Positions 16,321 through 26,497 are shown, numbered from the stretch's first letter. The stretch: 64,000 nucleotides of DNA from Sinomicrobium soli (GCF_003285545.1 NZ_QLNV01000004.1:310001-374000), one strand, 5' to 3'. The notes: generated from the sequence alone by a model not told the origin. Translations and numbers: made by a program.

Positions 16321-18432
16321 ATGCAGAGCTTCAGAACAGAAATAGAGAATCCGGTTGTAGAAAAGGATATTATAGACCTGGAACGCAAGATACGCCAGTT
16401 CCGGGAAGGCAAGGTCGATGACGAGCGTTTTCGCAGTCTTCGCCTGGCAAGGGGTATCTATGGGCAGCGACAGCCCGGGGTGCAGATGATACGGATAAAA
16501 CTTCCCTACGGAAAGGTGACCAGCGAGCAGCTGCACCGTATAGCCGATGTGTCTGACAAGTATTCCACCGGGAGGCTGCATATCACGACCCGGCAGGATA
16601 TACAGATACACTACGTGAGCCTGGACCGGACACCGGAACTCTGGGCCGAACTGGAGAAGGACAGCGTTACCATACGGGAAGCCTGTGGTAATACGGTGCG
16701 TAACGTTACGGCGAGCGAAACGGCGGGGATCGATACGGAAGAGCCTTTCGACGTGACCCCCTATGCCGATGCTACGTTCAGGTATATGCTCCGGAACCCC
16801 ATAGGGCAGGAAATGGGGAGGAAGTTCAAGATATCTTTCTCTTCTTCCGATGCCGATACGGCATTGAGCTATATGCACGATCTCGGGTTTATCCCCAAGA
16901 TAAGGGACGGAAAAAGAGGCTTTAAGGTATTGCTGGGCGGAGGGCTCGGCTCTCAGCCGAGACATGCCGATGTGATATATGAATTTCTCGAGGCAGAGCG
17001 TATCATACCGTTGATAGAAGGCGTAGTGAGAATATTTGACCGTTACGGAGAACGTGCGAAACGCATGAAAGCCAGGATGAAGTTCCTCCTGAAGGATATG
17101 GGGGTAGAAGAATTTACCCGGTTGGTCAAAGAGGAGCAGAAAGCGGTTCCCTATGACACGTATCCGATAGAAACGGAAGGTTTTGACAGTTTCCCGGCAG
17201 CACTCGAAAACCTGGAGCATATAGAGGTCCCCCGGGTAGAGATCGACGATGCCGAGGCTTATGAACACTGGAAGAAAACCAATGTCTTCCCCCAGAAACA
17301 GCAAGGGTTTGTCGCTGTCGGGATCAAGGTGGTCATAGGTGATTTTTATACGGACAAGGCCCGGAAACTGGCCGATCTGGTCAGGAAATATGCAGGGAAC
17401 GAATTGCGTTTTTCACTGCGACAGAACATATTATTGCGTCACGTCCGCGAAGATCTGCTTCCCTTTTTCTACAGGGAACTCGGCGCATTGGGCTTTACGC
17501 AGGTCGGGTACGACAGCACGGCCGACATCACTGCCTGCCCGGGTACGGATACCTGTAATCTCGGGATCGCCAACAGCACCGGGATTGCCCAGGTACTGGA
17601 AGAGGTGCTCAGTGAGGAATATCCCGAATACCTCGACAACAAGGATGTGGCGATAAAAATAAGCGGCTGTATGAATGCCTGCGGGCAACATATGATGGCC
17701 CATATCGGTTTCCAGGGGATGTCCATACGTTCGGGCAAGCTGGTGGCCCCGGCGCTCCAGGTATTGCTGGGAGGTGGCGTACTCGGCGATGGTCAGGGAA
17801 GATTCTCCGACAAGGTGATCAAGATCCCCAGTAAGCGGGGACCACAGGCCCTGAGGACCATACTGGACGATTTCCGGGCCAATGCGGAAGAGGGAGAGAA
17901 TTTCCTGGGGTACTATGACCGCCAGGGGAAAACCTATTTTTATGATATCCTGAAACCGCTTTCAGAAACAGATAACCTCACCGAGGATGATTTCAGGGAC
18001 TGGGGCCATACCGAAAACTACAAGCAGGAAGTAGGTGTGGGGGAATGTGCCGGGGTGGTCATAGACCTCGTGGCTACATTGCTTTATGAAAGTGAAGAAA
18101 AGATAGAAGGTGCGGGTACGGCACTGGAAGCCGGAAAATGGGCAGACAGCATCTACCATTCGTATACCTCCATTATCAATACTGCCAAGGCATTGTTACT
18201 TGCAGAAGGTAAAAAGACAAATACCCATGCCGGGATTATCGACCAGTTCCAGGATGTTTTTGTGGTCACCGGTAAAGTGGAACTTCAGGCCGGAGGTGAA
18301 TTTTCCGACCTGGTATACCAGATCAGGAAAAATGAACCTACAGGTGATTTTGCAGGAAAGTATATGCAGGATGCCATCACTTTCGTCAACCGGGTAAAGT
18401 CGTACAGGGAAGAGGAACTGATAGCGAGTTAG
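16321..18432 (+). CDS. Ferredoxin-type sulfite/nitrite reductase with C-terminal HEPN domain
   Basis: The 703-residue enzyme reduces sulfite to sulfide (or nitrite to ammonia) with siroheme and a 4Fe-4S cluster. Cluster ligands are Cys406 and Cys412 (CPGTDTC) and Cys450 and Cys454 (CMNAC). Two ferredoxin-like/siroheme repeats cover about 20-560. The C-terminal 115 residues (589-703) look like a HEPN domain: WADSIYHSYTSIINTAKALL, then THAGIIDQF. The RNase-type Rx4-6H motif of toxic HEPN proteins is not seen, so the domain is probably a binding module. Neighbouring siroheme genes favour the sulfite role; nitrite is not excluded. Confidence 0.88.
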   Translation: MQSFRTEIENPVVEKDIIDLERKIRQFREGKVDDERFRSLRLARGIYGQRQPGVQMIRIKLPYGKVTSEQLHRIADVSDKYSTGRLHITTRQDIQIHYVSLDRTPELWAELEKDSVTIREACGNTVRNVTASETAGIDTEEPFDVTPYADATFRYMLRNPIGQEMGRKFKISFSSSDADTALSYMHDLGFIPKIRDGKRGFKVLLGGGLGSQPRHADVIYEFLEAERIIPLIEGVVRIFDRYGERAKRMKARMKFLLKDMGVEEFTRLVKEEQKAVPYDTYPIETEGFDSFPAALENLEHIEVPRVEIDDAEAYEHWKKTNVFPQKQQGFVAVGIKVVIGDFYTDKARKLADLVRKYAGNELRFSLRQNILLRHVREDLLPFFYRELGALGFTQVGYDSTADITACPGTDTCNLGIANSTGIAQVLEEVLSEEYPEYLDNKDVAIKISGCMNACGQHMMAHIGFQGMSIRSGKLVAPALQVLLGGGVLGDGQGRFSDKVIKIPSKRGPQALRTILDDFRANAEEGENFLGYYDRQGKTYFYDILKPLSETDNLTEDDFRDWGHTENYKQEVGVGECAGVVIDLVATLLYESEEKIEGAGTALEAGKWADSIYHSYTSIINTAKALLLAEGKKTNTHAGIIDQFQDVFVVTGKVELQAGGEFSDLVYQIRKNEPTGDFAGKYMQDAITFVNRVKSYREEELIAS

Positions 18433-18457
18433 GGCTGCAGGCTAAAAGACATTCAGT

Positions 18458-18488
18458 GCTCCGGGCCCGGATAAAACCGGCCCGGAGC
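18458..18488. other. GC-rich intercistronic stem-loop
   Basis: GCTCCGGG with CCCGGAGC plus an inner CCGG/CCGG pairing around ATAAAA makes a 12-base-pair hairpin with a single bulge. No T tract follows. Between sulfite reductase and cobA it probably stabilises or separates the two messages. Confidence 0.55.
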
Positions 18489-18513
18489 GCGCAACAGAAA
18501 AGGAAAATATTAC

Positions 18514-19320
18514 GTGAAAAGACCGAAGTTAATATTAGTAGGAGCAGGACCGGGTGATGCGGAGCTCATTACACTCAAGGGCATAAAGGCCTTGCAACAG
18601 GCCGATGTGGTGCTGTATGACGCCCTGATCAACAGGGAGCTGCTGGACCATGCGCCCCGGGCGATAAAGATCTTTGTCGGGAAGCGCAAGGGGTTTCACG
18701 CCTATTCCCAGGACGAGATAAACAGGCTTATCGTACGCAATGCTTTTGCACATGGTACGGTAGTCCGTTTAAAGGGGGGAGACCCTTTTATCTTCGGCCG
18801 GGGTACCGAAGAGACAGACTACGCGGAGGGTTTCGGGCTGGAAACGGAAGTGGTTCCGGGGATAACCTCGTCCATAGCCGTGCCTGCCAGGCAGGGTATA
18901 TCCCTGACAAAGAGAAATGTAGCCGAAAGTTTCTGGGTGGTTACCGGTACGACTTCTTCGGGGAAGCTTTCGGGAGATATCCGCCTCGCAGCACAGTCTA
19001 CCGCTACCGTGGTGATATTGATGGGGATGGGCAAGCTCGGAGAGATTACGGAACATTTCCGCAATGCCGGAAAAGGGGAGGTGCCCGTAGCCGTGATCCA
19101 GAACGGGACTACGGTCAATGAAAATCTGGGATGCGGAACGGTAAATACTATCGGCGATATTGTCCGGGATAAAAAACTGGGCTCGCCGGCCATTATTGTG
19201 ATCGGAGAGGTGGTTCGTGAAAGTACCCGCCTGAAGCATCTTTACGAGGCTGTAAATGTTCTGCCGGAACAGGAAAAATACGATGATCTCCCCGAAAGGA
19301 TTACATTGTTCAAGCGGTAA
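18514..19320 (+). CDS. cobA: Uroporphyrinogen-III C-methyltransferase
   Basis: The 268-residue SAM-dependent enzyme makes precorrin-2, the first step from uroporphyrinogen III to siroheme. Family signatures are VGAGPGDAELITLKG near the N-terminus and RLKGGDPFIFGRG in the middle. A GTG is used as start, which places MKRPKLILVGAGPGD as in relatives; no closer ATG exists. It is the second gene of the operon and feeds the siroheme needed by the preceding reductase. Confidence 0.93.
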   Translation: MKRPKLILVGAGPGDAELITLKGIKALQQADVVLYDALINRELLDHAPRAIKIFVGKRKGFHAYSQDEINRLIVRNAFAHGTVVRLKGGDPFIFGRGTEETDYAEGFGLETEVVPGITSSIAVPARQGISLTKRNVAESFWVVTGTTSSGKLSGDIRLAAQSTATVVILMGMGKLGEITEHFRNAGKGEVPVAVIQNGTTVNENLGCGTVNTIGDIVRDKKLGSPAIIVIGEVVRESTRLKHLYEAVNVLPEQEKYDDLPERITLFKR

Positions 19321-19357
19321 TAACGCCCGTTTTGGTCGGCTACAAAATTGTAAACAG

Positions 19358-19939
19358 ATGAAAAAAAACGAATTATACCCGGTATTTTTAAAGGTCAGCG
19401 AACTCAATATCCTCCTGGTAGGAGCCGGGAATGTAGGGTATGAGAAGCTCTCCTTTCTCCTGAAGTCGAGCCCGAATGCGAGAGTCATTGTCGCGGCCGA
19501 CCGCTTTAGCAGTGAGGTTAAGGAGCTGGCCGGGAAACACCATATTCCCCTGTTGTTCCGTACCTATTCCTCAAACCTGCTCCATAAAAAACATATGGTG
19601 ATCGCAGCGACCGACGACCCGGAAGTAAACCGGCAGATCAGCGAAGAGGCGAGGGAGAGAAATATCCTGGTCAACGTGGCGGACACCCCGGAACTCTGTG
19701 ATTTTTATCTCGGGGGTATCGTCACCAAGGGACAGGTGAAAATAGCCATATCAACCAACGGAAAATCGCCTACCATGGCCAAGAGATTGCGACAGTTTTT
19801 TGAGGAGGTGATCCCCGAGGATATCGACGAACTGGTAGAAAACCTCAATCGCTACCGCAGTACCCTGAAAGAGAGCTTTGACAGTAAGGTGGCCCGGCTC
19901 AACCACCTCACGAGATCTTTTATCGGAGTGTCGGAATAA
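19358..19939 (+). CDS. Precorrin-2 dehydrogenase / sirohydrochlorin ferrochelatase (CysG N-terminal type)
   Basis: The 193-residue product corresponds to the N-terminal half of CysG or Met8. It oxidises precorrin-2 with NAD and may insert iron, finishing siroheme. The NAD-binding LLVGAGNVGYEKL motif (about 16-28) and the ATDDPEVNRQI and STNGKSPTMAKRLR segments are typical. The start is the ATG giving MKKNELYPVFLKV. A longer frame overlaps cobA and is rejected. It lies 37 bases after cobA. Confidence 0.9.
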   Translation: MKKNELYPVFLKVSELNILLVGAGNVGYEKLSFLLKSSPNARVIVAADRFSSEVKELAGKHHIPLLFRTYSSNLLHKKHMVIAATDDPEVNRQISEEARERNILVNVADTPELCDFYLGGIVTKGQVKIAISTNGKSPTMAKRLRQFFEEVIPEDIDELVENLNRYRSTLKESFDSKVARLNHLTRSFIGVSE

Positions 19940-20007
19940 CTTTCCCGGGTTGTGGAAAATGATGAAATTAACACCTTAAATACAAATCATTACAGAAACA
20001 GAACGAG

Positions 20008-21066
20008 ATGATAAAGACGGATATTTTGATTATCGGTGCCGGCCCTACAGGATTGTTTACGGTATTTGAAGCCGGGCTGTTGAAATTAAAGACACACCTT
20101 ATCGACGCCCTTCCGCAACCGGGCGGGCAATGTTCGGAGCTATATCCGAAAAAGCCCATTTACGATATCCCCGGCTTCCCGGAAGTGAATGCCGGAGCCC
20201 TGGTAGACAACCTGATGGAGCAGATCAGGCCGTTCAGTCCCGGTTTTACGCTGGGCGAACGGGCGGAAACCATAGAGAAACTCGAAGACGGTACTTTTAT
20301 AGTCACCACCAACAAGGGTACCAGGCACCATGCCCCGGTAGTAGCCATTGCCGGAGGTCTGGGTTCTTTTGAGCCTAAAAAGCCGCTTATAGACAATATT
20401 GCGGATTACGAAGACCGGGGGGTGACCTATATGATCAAGGACCCGGAAGTATACCGCGACAAGAGCGTCGTCATTGCCGGGGGGGGAGACTCCGCGCTGG
20501 ACTGGTCCATCTTCCTGGCCGATGTGGCTTCCGAAGTGACCCTGGTACACCGGAGAAGCGAATTCAGGGGAGCCCTGGATTCTGTAGACAAGGTAGGCGA
20601 ACTGGCCAAACTGGGAAAAATAAACCTGGTAACCCGTGCCGAAGTCACAGGGCTCTCGGGAGAAGGACAACTGGAATCCGTACGTATCCGCCACCAGGAT
20701 GAAGGAGAGTTTGTCAAAGAGACCGATCACTTTATTCCCCTGTTCGGACTGTCGCCCAAACTCGGGCCGATCGCCAACTGGGGGCTCGAGATCGAGAAAA
20801 ATGCGATCAAGGTGGATAATTCCTATGACTATTCCACCAATATCCCCGGGATCTATGCCATCGGGGACGTAAATACCTATAAGGGAAAACTGAAACTCAT
20901 CCTGTCCGGCTTTCACGAAGCCGCCATTATGTGCCAGAGTGCCTACCAGCGTATTTTCCCGGACAAGAAGTATATCATGAAATACACTACCGTGGGAGGA
21001 ATACAAGGCTTTGACGGTACCAAAAAAGAGGCGAAAAAAGAGGTCATCAAGGCTATTGAGGTATAA
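20008..21066 (+). CDS. Thioredoxin reductase-like ferredoxin-NADP reductase
   Basis: The 352-residue flavoprotein has an FAD motif IIGAGPTGLFTVFEAG near the N-terminus and an NAD(P) motif IAGGGDSALDWSIF in the middle. It lacks the CxxC redox pair of thioredoxin reductase. This is the TrxB-like type of ferredoxin-NADP reductase. As last gene of the sulfite operon it most likely supplies reduced ferredoxin to the sulfite reductase. The substrate assignment rests on family and context. Confidence 0.88.
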   Translation: MIKTDILIIGAGPTGLFTVFEAGLLKLKTHLIDALPQPGGQCSELYPKKPIYDIPGFPEVNAGALVDNLMEQIRPFSPGFTLGERAETIEKLEDGTFIVTTNKGTRHHAPVVAIAGGLGSFEPKKPLIDNIADYEDRGVTYMIKDPEVYRDKSVVIAGGGDSALDWSIFLADVASEVTLVHRRSEFRGALDSVDKVGELAKLGKINLVTRAEVTGLSGEGQLESVRIRHQDEGEFVKETDHFIPLFGLSPKLGPIANWGLEIEKNAIKVDNSYDYSTNIPGIYAIGDVNTYKGKLKLILSGFHEAAIMCQSAYQRIFPDKKYIMKYTTVGGIQGFDGTKKEAKKEVIKAIEV

Positions 21067-21106
21067 TCCCGGCCCCGATTGTTGTTGACAATACGGGGCA
21101 ACCGTA

Positions 21107-21128
21107 GAGACATATGATCATGTGTCTC
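21107..21128. repeat. GAGACATAT...ATGTGTCTC palindromic repeat
   Basis: A 9-base arm pair with one wobble position around GATC, located 41 bases after the ferredoxin reductase stop. A nearly identical element (GAGACGCAT with ATGCGTCTC) lies at the end of tyrA. Both are preceded by CGTA. Confidence 0.6.
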
Positions 21129-21302
21129 AAGAGGATTTCAGACAATAATTTCACATAGGTTTTACCCTTTGTGAATATTGCGATATAACAGGTAACAGCC
21201 CTGTCCGGATGGTTGTCCGGGCAGGGCTGTTACCGCGATAAAAAACAACAATTAGTTTGCAAAAGAAAAAGGTATTGCATTTCTTTGCGGTTGTTTTGGT
21301 TA

Positions 21303-21442
21303 GTAGTGAGGTGTTAGGTGTTAGTATTGAGTAGTGAGATGTTAGTAGTGAGATATTAGTATTGAGTAGTGAGAATAAAATAAATCTCAATACTCAATTC
21401 TAAATACTCAATACTCAATACTCAATTCTAACCACTAAAAAC
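21303..21442. repeat. Inverted array of 7-base repeats (GTAGTGA/GTATTGA with TCAATAC/TCAATTC)
   Basis: From 21303 the sequence can be cut without slippage into twenty 7-base words. Ten are of the type GTAGTGA, GGTGTTA, GTATTGA or GATATTA (21303-21372), two are A/T-rich spacer words, and the rest are TCAATAC, TCAATTC, TAAATAC and TAACCAC (21387-21442). GTATTGA and TCAATAC are exact reverse complements, so the two halves can form a long stem of about 45-60 bases. It lies directly upstream of the SAM riboswitch. No protein frame is credible. Confidence 0.75.
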
Positions 21443-21465
21443 CCCCAATATCTCAATTTTATTGC

Positions 21466-21576
21466 AGTTATCAAGAAAGGCATAGGGAATAGACCCGTTG
21501 ACGCCTTGGCAACCCTCCGGGCCTGAAGCGGAGAAGGTGCTAAATTCTACCCTGGTTTCCAGGGACAGATGACGAG
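21466..21576 (+). promoter_or_regulatory. SAM-I (S-box) riboswitch
   Basis: The sequence carries the conserved S-box core: TTATCAAGAAAGG opens P1/P2, GACCCGTTGACGCCTTGGCAACC gives the P2/J and pseudoknot region (core read as GACCC then CCTTGGCAACC), GAAGGTGCTAAATTC the P3/J region, and CCAGGGACAGATGA closes P4 and P1. It precedes metH-metF genes, the expected target. When SAM is high these RNAs stop expression. A following terminator is not obvious, so control may be at translation or through a longer-range structure. Confidence 0.9.
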
Positions 21577-21688
21577 GATACTTCATGTATTTTTCCCTGC
21601 TTCCTGATAACAGATAATAGTTTTAGAAACGGTTTTTGTCCGGGCCGGATAGTTATTGCTGTCCGTACAAAAATTAAAGATCCGTGTT

Positions 21689-22693
21689 ATGAACAGATTA
21701 AAGGCAGAACTCGCCAGGCGGATACTGGTACTGGACGGAGCCATGGGAACCATGCTCCAGCAATACCGGTTTTCCGAAGAAGACTTCAGGGGTGAGCGTT
21801 TTAAGGATTACAAATATCCGCTGAAGGGGAACAACGACTTGTTGTCCCTTACACAGCCACAGGCCATAGCCGAAGTGCACGCAAAGTATTTCGAGGCGGG
21901 GGCGGATATCGTGGAGACCAATACCTTTTCCGGTACTACCATAGCCATGGCCGATTACCATATGGAAGACCTGGTTTACGAGCTCAATTACGAATCGGCC
22001 CGGATCGCACGGGAGGTAGCCGACAGGTTTACCGCTGAGCATCCGGAGAAACCCCGGTTTGTGGCCGGAGCCATGGGCCCCACCAATAAAACGGCAAGCA
22101 TGTCGCCCGATGTCAATGATCCCGGTTACAGGGCCATTACCTTCGACGAACTCAAGACGGCGTATAAACAACAGGCAGAGGCACTGACAGACGGCGGAGC
22201 GGATATTCTGCTCGTAGAGACCGTTTTCGATACCCTGAATGCCAAGGCAGCCCTGTTTGCTATAGAAGAGATGAAAGAAGAGCGAGGGACCGATATTGCG
22301 GTTATGGTAAGCGGTACGATTACCGACGCTTCCGGAAGAACATTGTCCGGGCAGACCGTGGAGGCCTTCCTGATCTCCATTTCCCATATCCCGTTGCTCA
22401 GTGTCGGCTTTAACTGTGCACTCGGAGCCGACCTGCTGAAACCCTACCTGAAACGGCTGGGGCAGCAAACAGAACTGAATGTCTCTGCCCATCCCAATGC
22501 AGGACTTCCCAATGCTTTCGGTGAATACGACCAGACTCCCGGAGAAATGCAGGCACTGATCAGGGAATACCTGGAAGAGCACCTGGTAAATATTATCGGA
22601 GGGTGTTGCGGCACCACCCCGGAGCATATCAGGCTTATCGCAGAAGTGGCTGCCGCATACGAACCCCGGAAACTGGGAACAACGGCCCTGTAG
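21689..22693 (+). CDS. Homocysteine S-methyltransferase module of split methionine synthase
   Basis: The 334-residue product equals the first module of cobalamin-dependent MetH, binding zinc and homocysteine. The DGAMGTMLQ opening and the zinc site (a Cys in NCALGADLL, and Cys-Cys in IIGGCCGTTPEHI) are present. The start at the ATG giving MNRLKAELARRILVLDG is preferred over an upstream TTG in frame. It is followed after 56 bases by the remaining modules as a separate gene, so the enzyme is split into two chains. Control is by the SAM riboswitch upstream. Confidence 0.93.
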   Translation: MNRLKAELARRILVLDGAMGTMLQQYRFSEEDFRGERFKDYKYPLKGNNDLLSLTQPQAIAEVHAKYFEAGADIVETNTFSGTTIAMADYHMEDLVYELNYESARIAREVADRFTAEHPEKPRFVAGAMGPTNKTASMSPDVNDPGYRAITFDELKTAYKQQAEALTDGGADILLVETVFDTLNAKAALFAIEEMKEERGTDIAVMVSGTITDASGRTLSGQTVEAFLISISHIPLLSVGFNCALGADLLKPYLKRLGQQTELNVSAHPNAGLPNAFGEYDQTPGEMQALIREYLEEHLVNIIGGCCGTTPEHIRLIAEVAAAYEPRKLGTTAL

Positions 22694-22749
22694 ATCGTAT
22701 CGGAAAATACGGGCCGGAAGTGAATAACCGCAGGTAGAAAGGAGCATAC

Positions 22750-25491
22750 ATGGAGAATATCAGTAATAATAAAGAAGATAAATTACCGGGAGAACAGGCC
22801 GGCCGGCCGGTGCGCCCCCTGAAGTTGTCGGGGCTGGAACCACTGGTCGTTACCCCCGAAAGCAATTTCATAAACATAGGCGAACGGACCAATGTCACCG
22901 GTTCGCGGAGGTTCCTGAGACTGGTCAGGGAAGAAAAGTACGAAGAAGCCCTGAATGTGGCACGGGCCCAGGTAGAGGGAGGAGCCCAGGTGATCGACGT
23001 GAACATGGACGAAGGAATGATCGACGGGGTACGGGCCATGACCACCTTTCTCAACCTGATCGCTTCGGAACCTGATATCGCCCGGGTACCTTTAATGATA
23101 GACAGTTCCAAATGGGAGATCATAGAGGCCGGGCTGAAGGTGGTACAGGGAAAATGTATCGTAAATTCCATCAGTCTTAAGGAAGGAGAGGAGATCTTTA
23201 TTCATCATGCAAAGACGGTCAGGCGCTACGGAGCGGCAGTGATCGTCATGGCATTCGATGAGGTAGGGCAGGCCGATAATTACGAGCGGCGGGTAGCGAT
23301 CTGTAAACGCTCCTACGATATTCTGGTGGACAAGGTGGGCTTCGCCCCGGAAGACATCATTTTTGACCCCAATATTTTTCCCGTAGGTACCGGAATGGAA
23401 GAACACCGTAAGAATGCGGTGGATTTCTTCATGGCGACCCGGTGGATCAGGGAAAATCTCCCCTATGCCAATGTAAGCGGGGGGGTGAGTAACGTATCGT
23501 TCTCTTTCAGGGGAAATAACGTGGTGCGCGAGGCCATGAATGCCGCCTTTCTGTACCACGCCATACAGCACGGCATGAACATGGGGATCGTGAACCCGGA
23601 AATGCTGGAAGTATACGATGAGATCCCGGAAGAACTGCTTACCCATATCGAAGATGTACTGCTCGACCGGCGTGATGATGCCACCGAACGCCTGCTGGAC
23701 TATGCCGAGCAGGTAAAGGGAGAAGGAAAGCCGGGAGAAAAGAAAAACCAGGAGTGGCGTTCGGAAGACCTGCAGCAACGCATCACTCATGCCCTGGTGA
23801 AGGGCATCGACGAATTTATAGAAGACGATGTGGAAGAAGCCCGCCAGCAGGTGAGTAAACCCATAGAGGTTATTGAGACCCATCTGATGAACGGGATGAA
23901 TGTGGTGGGCGACCTGTTCGGCAGCGGAAAGATGTTCCTGCCCCAGGTGGTAAAATCGGCACGGGTCATGAAAAAGGCCGTGGCCTACCTGCTGCCCTTT
24001 ATCGAGGAAGAGAAGAAAAAACTTCCGGCAGGGGAAGGGGCCTCCCGTGCGGTCGGAAAGATCCTGATGGCTACGGTAAAGGGCGATGTGCACGATATCG
24101 GAAAGAACATCGTAAGTGTGGTGCTGGGCTGCAATAACTACGAAGTGGTAGATCTCGGGGTGATGGTCCCTCCCGAAAAGATCATACAGACTGCTCTGGA
24201 TGAAAAGGTGGATATTATCGGTCTCAGCGGACTGATAACCCCTTCGCTGGACGAAATGGTATACCTGGCACAGGAACTGGACAAGCTGAATATCAATATC
24301 CCTGTCCTGATAGGCGGGGCCACGACCTCACGGGCACATACGGCGGTGAAGATAGCCCCGGCATACAGGGAAACCGTGGTGCATGTAAACGATGCTTCCC
24401 GGGCTGTTACGGTAGCCAGTAATCTGCTTAACGAAAAGACAAAAGCGGAATACTGCCGGTCGGTAAGGGAAGAATACGATAAGCTGAGAGAAGGCTTTCT
24501 CAGCCGTTCCAAAGTAAAGGAATACCTCAGTATCGAAGAAGCCCGGAGCAACAAGATGCAGCTGGACTGGGATGGGTATACTCCCGTGAGGCCGGAAAAA
24601 CCGGGAATACACCGGGTAAGTGTGAAACCGGAAGAACTGCTCGGTTATATCGACTGGACCCCGTTTTTCAGGACCTGGCAGCTGCACGGTAAATACCCCG
24701 ACATACTTACCGATGAGGTAGTAGGCGAACAGGCTACCCTGCTGTTTGAAGATGCGAAGAAAATGATGGAACAGCTGATAAGGGAAGAGTGGTTGCAGGC
24801 CCGGGGAGTGTACGGACTTTTTGCGGTCAACCAGGTCAACGACGACGATATCGCCGTTTATGATGAGGCCGGGAACCAGGTAGCGACGTTCCTGACACTG
24901 CGGCAGCAGTCTAAAAAGAACAAGAGGGCAGCCAATATTGCCCTGGCCGACTTTATTGCCCCGGAGCACAGTGGCACCAGGGATTATATGGGGGCATTCT
25001 GCGTGACGGCAGGCTTTGGGGTGGAAGAGAGGGCCGCGGCATTTCAAAAGAACAACGACGACTACAATTCCATTATGGTGAAAGCCCTGGCCGATCGCTT
25101 TGCCGAAGCGTTTGCCGAATACCTGCACGAGAAGGTCCGTAAGGAATACTGGGGGTATGCCTCCGGTGAAGTGCTGAATAATGAAGAGCTTATAAAAGAA
25201 TCGTATAAGGGGATAAGGCCCGCCCCGGGATATCCCTCCTGTCCCGATCACCTGGAGAAAAGGACGATATGGGACCTTCTTAAGGTGGAGGAGAACACGG
25301 GAGTAATACTCACTGAAAGCCTGGCGATGTGGCCTGCTTCTTCGGTGTCGGGCTATTATTTCGGACATCCCGAAAGCAAGTATTTCGGCCTCGGAAAGAT
25401 CAGGGAAGACCAGGTAGCCGATTATGCGGTCAGACGGGGAATCACCGAAGATGAAGCCCGGAAATGGCTGAATCCCAATATTGCAGATTGA
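22750..25491 (+). CDS. metH: Cobalamin-dependent methionine synthase, folate/B12/activation modules
   Basis: This 913-residue chain holds the methyl-tetrahydrofolate domain (about 35-300, starting [14 protein letters not shown]), the helical cap and cobalamin domain (about 330-580, axial His448 in DVHDIGKN), and the AdoMet reactivation domain (about 590-913, with [12 protein letters not shown] and the final GKIREDQV segment). It lacks the homocysteine module, which the preceding gene provides. The two genes and metF form one methionine unit. A split MetH is, to my knowledge, common in Bacteroidetes. Confidence 0.95.
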   Translation: MENISNNKEDKLPGEQAGRPVRPLKLSGLEPLVVTPESNFINIGERTNVTGSRRFLRLVREEKYEEALNVARAQVEGGAQVIDVNMDEGMIDGVRAMTTFLNLIASEPDIARVPLMIDSSKWEIIEAGLKVVQGKCIVNSISLKEGEEIFIHHAKTVRRYGAAVIVMAFDEVGQADNYERRVAICKRSYDILVDKVGFAPEDIIFDPNIFPVGTGMEEHRKNAVDFFMATRWIRENLPYANVSGGVSNVSFSFRGNNVVREAMNAAFLYHAIQHGMNMGIVNPEMLEVYDEIPEELLTHIEDVLLDRRDDATERLLDYAEQVKGEGKPGEKKNQEWRSEDLQQRITHALVKGIDEFIEDDVEEARQQVSKPIEVIETHLMNGMNVVGDLFGSGKMFLPQVVKSARVMKKAVAYLLPFIEEEKKKLPAGEGASRAVGKILMATVKGDVHDIGKNIVSVVLGCNNYEVVDLGVMVPPEKIIQTALDEKVDIIGLSGLITPSLDEMVYLAQELDKLNINIPVLIGGATTSRAHTAVKIAPAYRETVVHVNDASRAVTVASNLLNEKTKAEYCRSVREEYDKLREGFLSRSKVKEYLSIEEARSNKMQLDWDGYTPVRPEKPGIHRVSVKPEELLGYIDWTPFFRTWQLHGKYPDILTDEVVGEQATLLFEDAKKMMEQLIREEWLQARGVYGLFAVNQVNDDDIAVYDEAGNQVATFLTLRQQSKKNKRAANIALADFIAPEHSGTRDYMGAFCVTAGFGVEERAAAFQKNNDDYNSIMVKALADRFAEAFAEYLHEKVRKEYWGYASGEVLNNEELIKESYKGIRPAPGYPSCPDHLEKRTIWDLLKVEENTGVILTESLAMWPASSVSGYYFGHPESKYFGLGKIREDQVADYAVRRGITEDEARKWLNPNIAD

Positions 25492-25543
25492 TTATTGATC
25501 AGAGATAAAAAACAGTATTCCGGAACAGCCGGAAGATCGTGAT

Positions 25544-26497
25544 ATGAAAGTAACAGAACACATAGAAAAGGCCGGGGGGAAGACCTTGTTTTCCTTTGAA
25601 GTGGTTCCCCCGCAAAAAGGAAAGAACATCCAGGATCTCTACGATAATATAGATCCCCTGATGGAATTCAGGCCGCCCTTTATAGATGTCACCACGTCGA
25701 GGGAAGAGTTTGTATACATAGAGAGGGAAGGCCTGCTGGACCGCAGGATCGTGCGTATGCGCCCCGGTACGGTGGGGATATGCGCATCCATAAAACACAA
25801 ATACCAGGTAGATACGGTGCCCCATGTATTATGCGGAGGGTTTACCCGGGAAGAAACGGAATACATGCTGGTAGACTGCCATTACCTGGGGATTGAAAAT
25901 GTCATGGCGCTGCGGGGCGATGCCATGAAACACCAGCGTTATTTCGAGCCTGCCACCGGGGGGCATACCTACGCCAATGAACTCGTAAGGCAGATCAAGG
26001 ATATTACCCGCGGAAAATACCTGCACGATACGGTAGAGGCCGCCAACAAGCCCGATTTTTGCATAGGTGTGGCGGGGTATCCCGAAAAGCACCTGGAAGC
26101 ACCTTCACTGGATTACGACCTTAAAAAACTCCAGGAAAAGGTGGATGCGGGAGCCGATTATATCGTGACGCAGATGTTTTTTGACAATAAGAGGTTCTTC
26201 GAATTCGTGGAAAGGGCCAAAGCCATGGGGATCAATGTTCCCATTATTCCCGGGCTTAAGCCCATTGCGGTAAAAAGGCACCTGCAGCTTTTGCCGCAGG
26301 TATTCAAGATCGATATGCCCGAAGACCTTATCAGGGCCGTAGAACAGTGTAAGACCAATAAGGAGGTGCGACAGGTAGGGGTGGAATGGTGTATACAACA
26401 ATCCAAAGAATTAAAGGAGGCCGGGGTTCCGGTCCTGCATTACTATTCTATGGGGAAATCTGATAATATCAAGGCCGTAGCCTCGGCTGTATTTTAA
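25544..26497 (+). CDS. metF: Methylenetetrahydrofolate reductase
   Basis: The 317-residue flavoenzyme makes 5-methyltetrahydrofolate, the methyl donor for MetH. It has the family opening FSFEVVPPQKGKN, the mid segment ENVMALRGDAMKH and the barrel segment GADYIVTQMFFDN. It follows metH by 52 bases and is expected to be co-controlled by the SAM riboswitch. The catalytic Glu is the one in FEVVPP. Confidence 0.95.
   Translation: MKVTEHIEKAGGKTLFSFEVVPPQKGKNIQDLYDNIDPLMEFRPPFIDVTTSREEFVYIEREGLLDRRIVRMRPGTVGICASIKHKYQVDTVPHVLCGGFTREETEYMLVDCHYLGIENVMALRGDAMKHQRYFEPATGGHTYANELVRQIKDITRGKYLHDTVEAANKPDFCIGVAGYPEKHLEAPSLDYDLKKLQEKVDAGADYIVTQMFFDNKRFFEFVERAKAMGINVPIIPGLKPIAVKRHLQLLPQVFKIDMPEDLIRAVEQCKTNKEVRQVGVEWCIQQSKELKEAGVPVLHYYSMGKSDNIKAVASAVF

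Noticed and set aside
16312-17304. 330-codon antisense frame under the sulfite reductase gene
   Set aside because: It mirrors a strongly conserved gene and shows no motif; long antisense frames are common in this composition.
21303-21442. Possible CRISPR array
   Set aside because: The period is 7 bases with no spacers, and no cas genes are near.
21698-22747. 349-codon antisense frame opposite the homocysteine methyltransferase gene
   Set aside because: It is a shadow of a conserved gene, with an unlikely Cys/His-rich composition.
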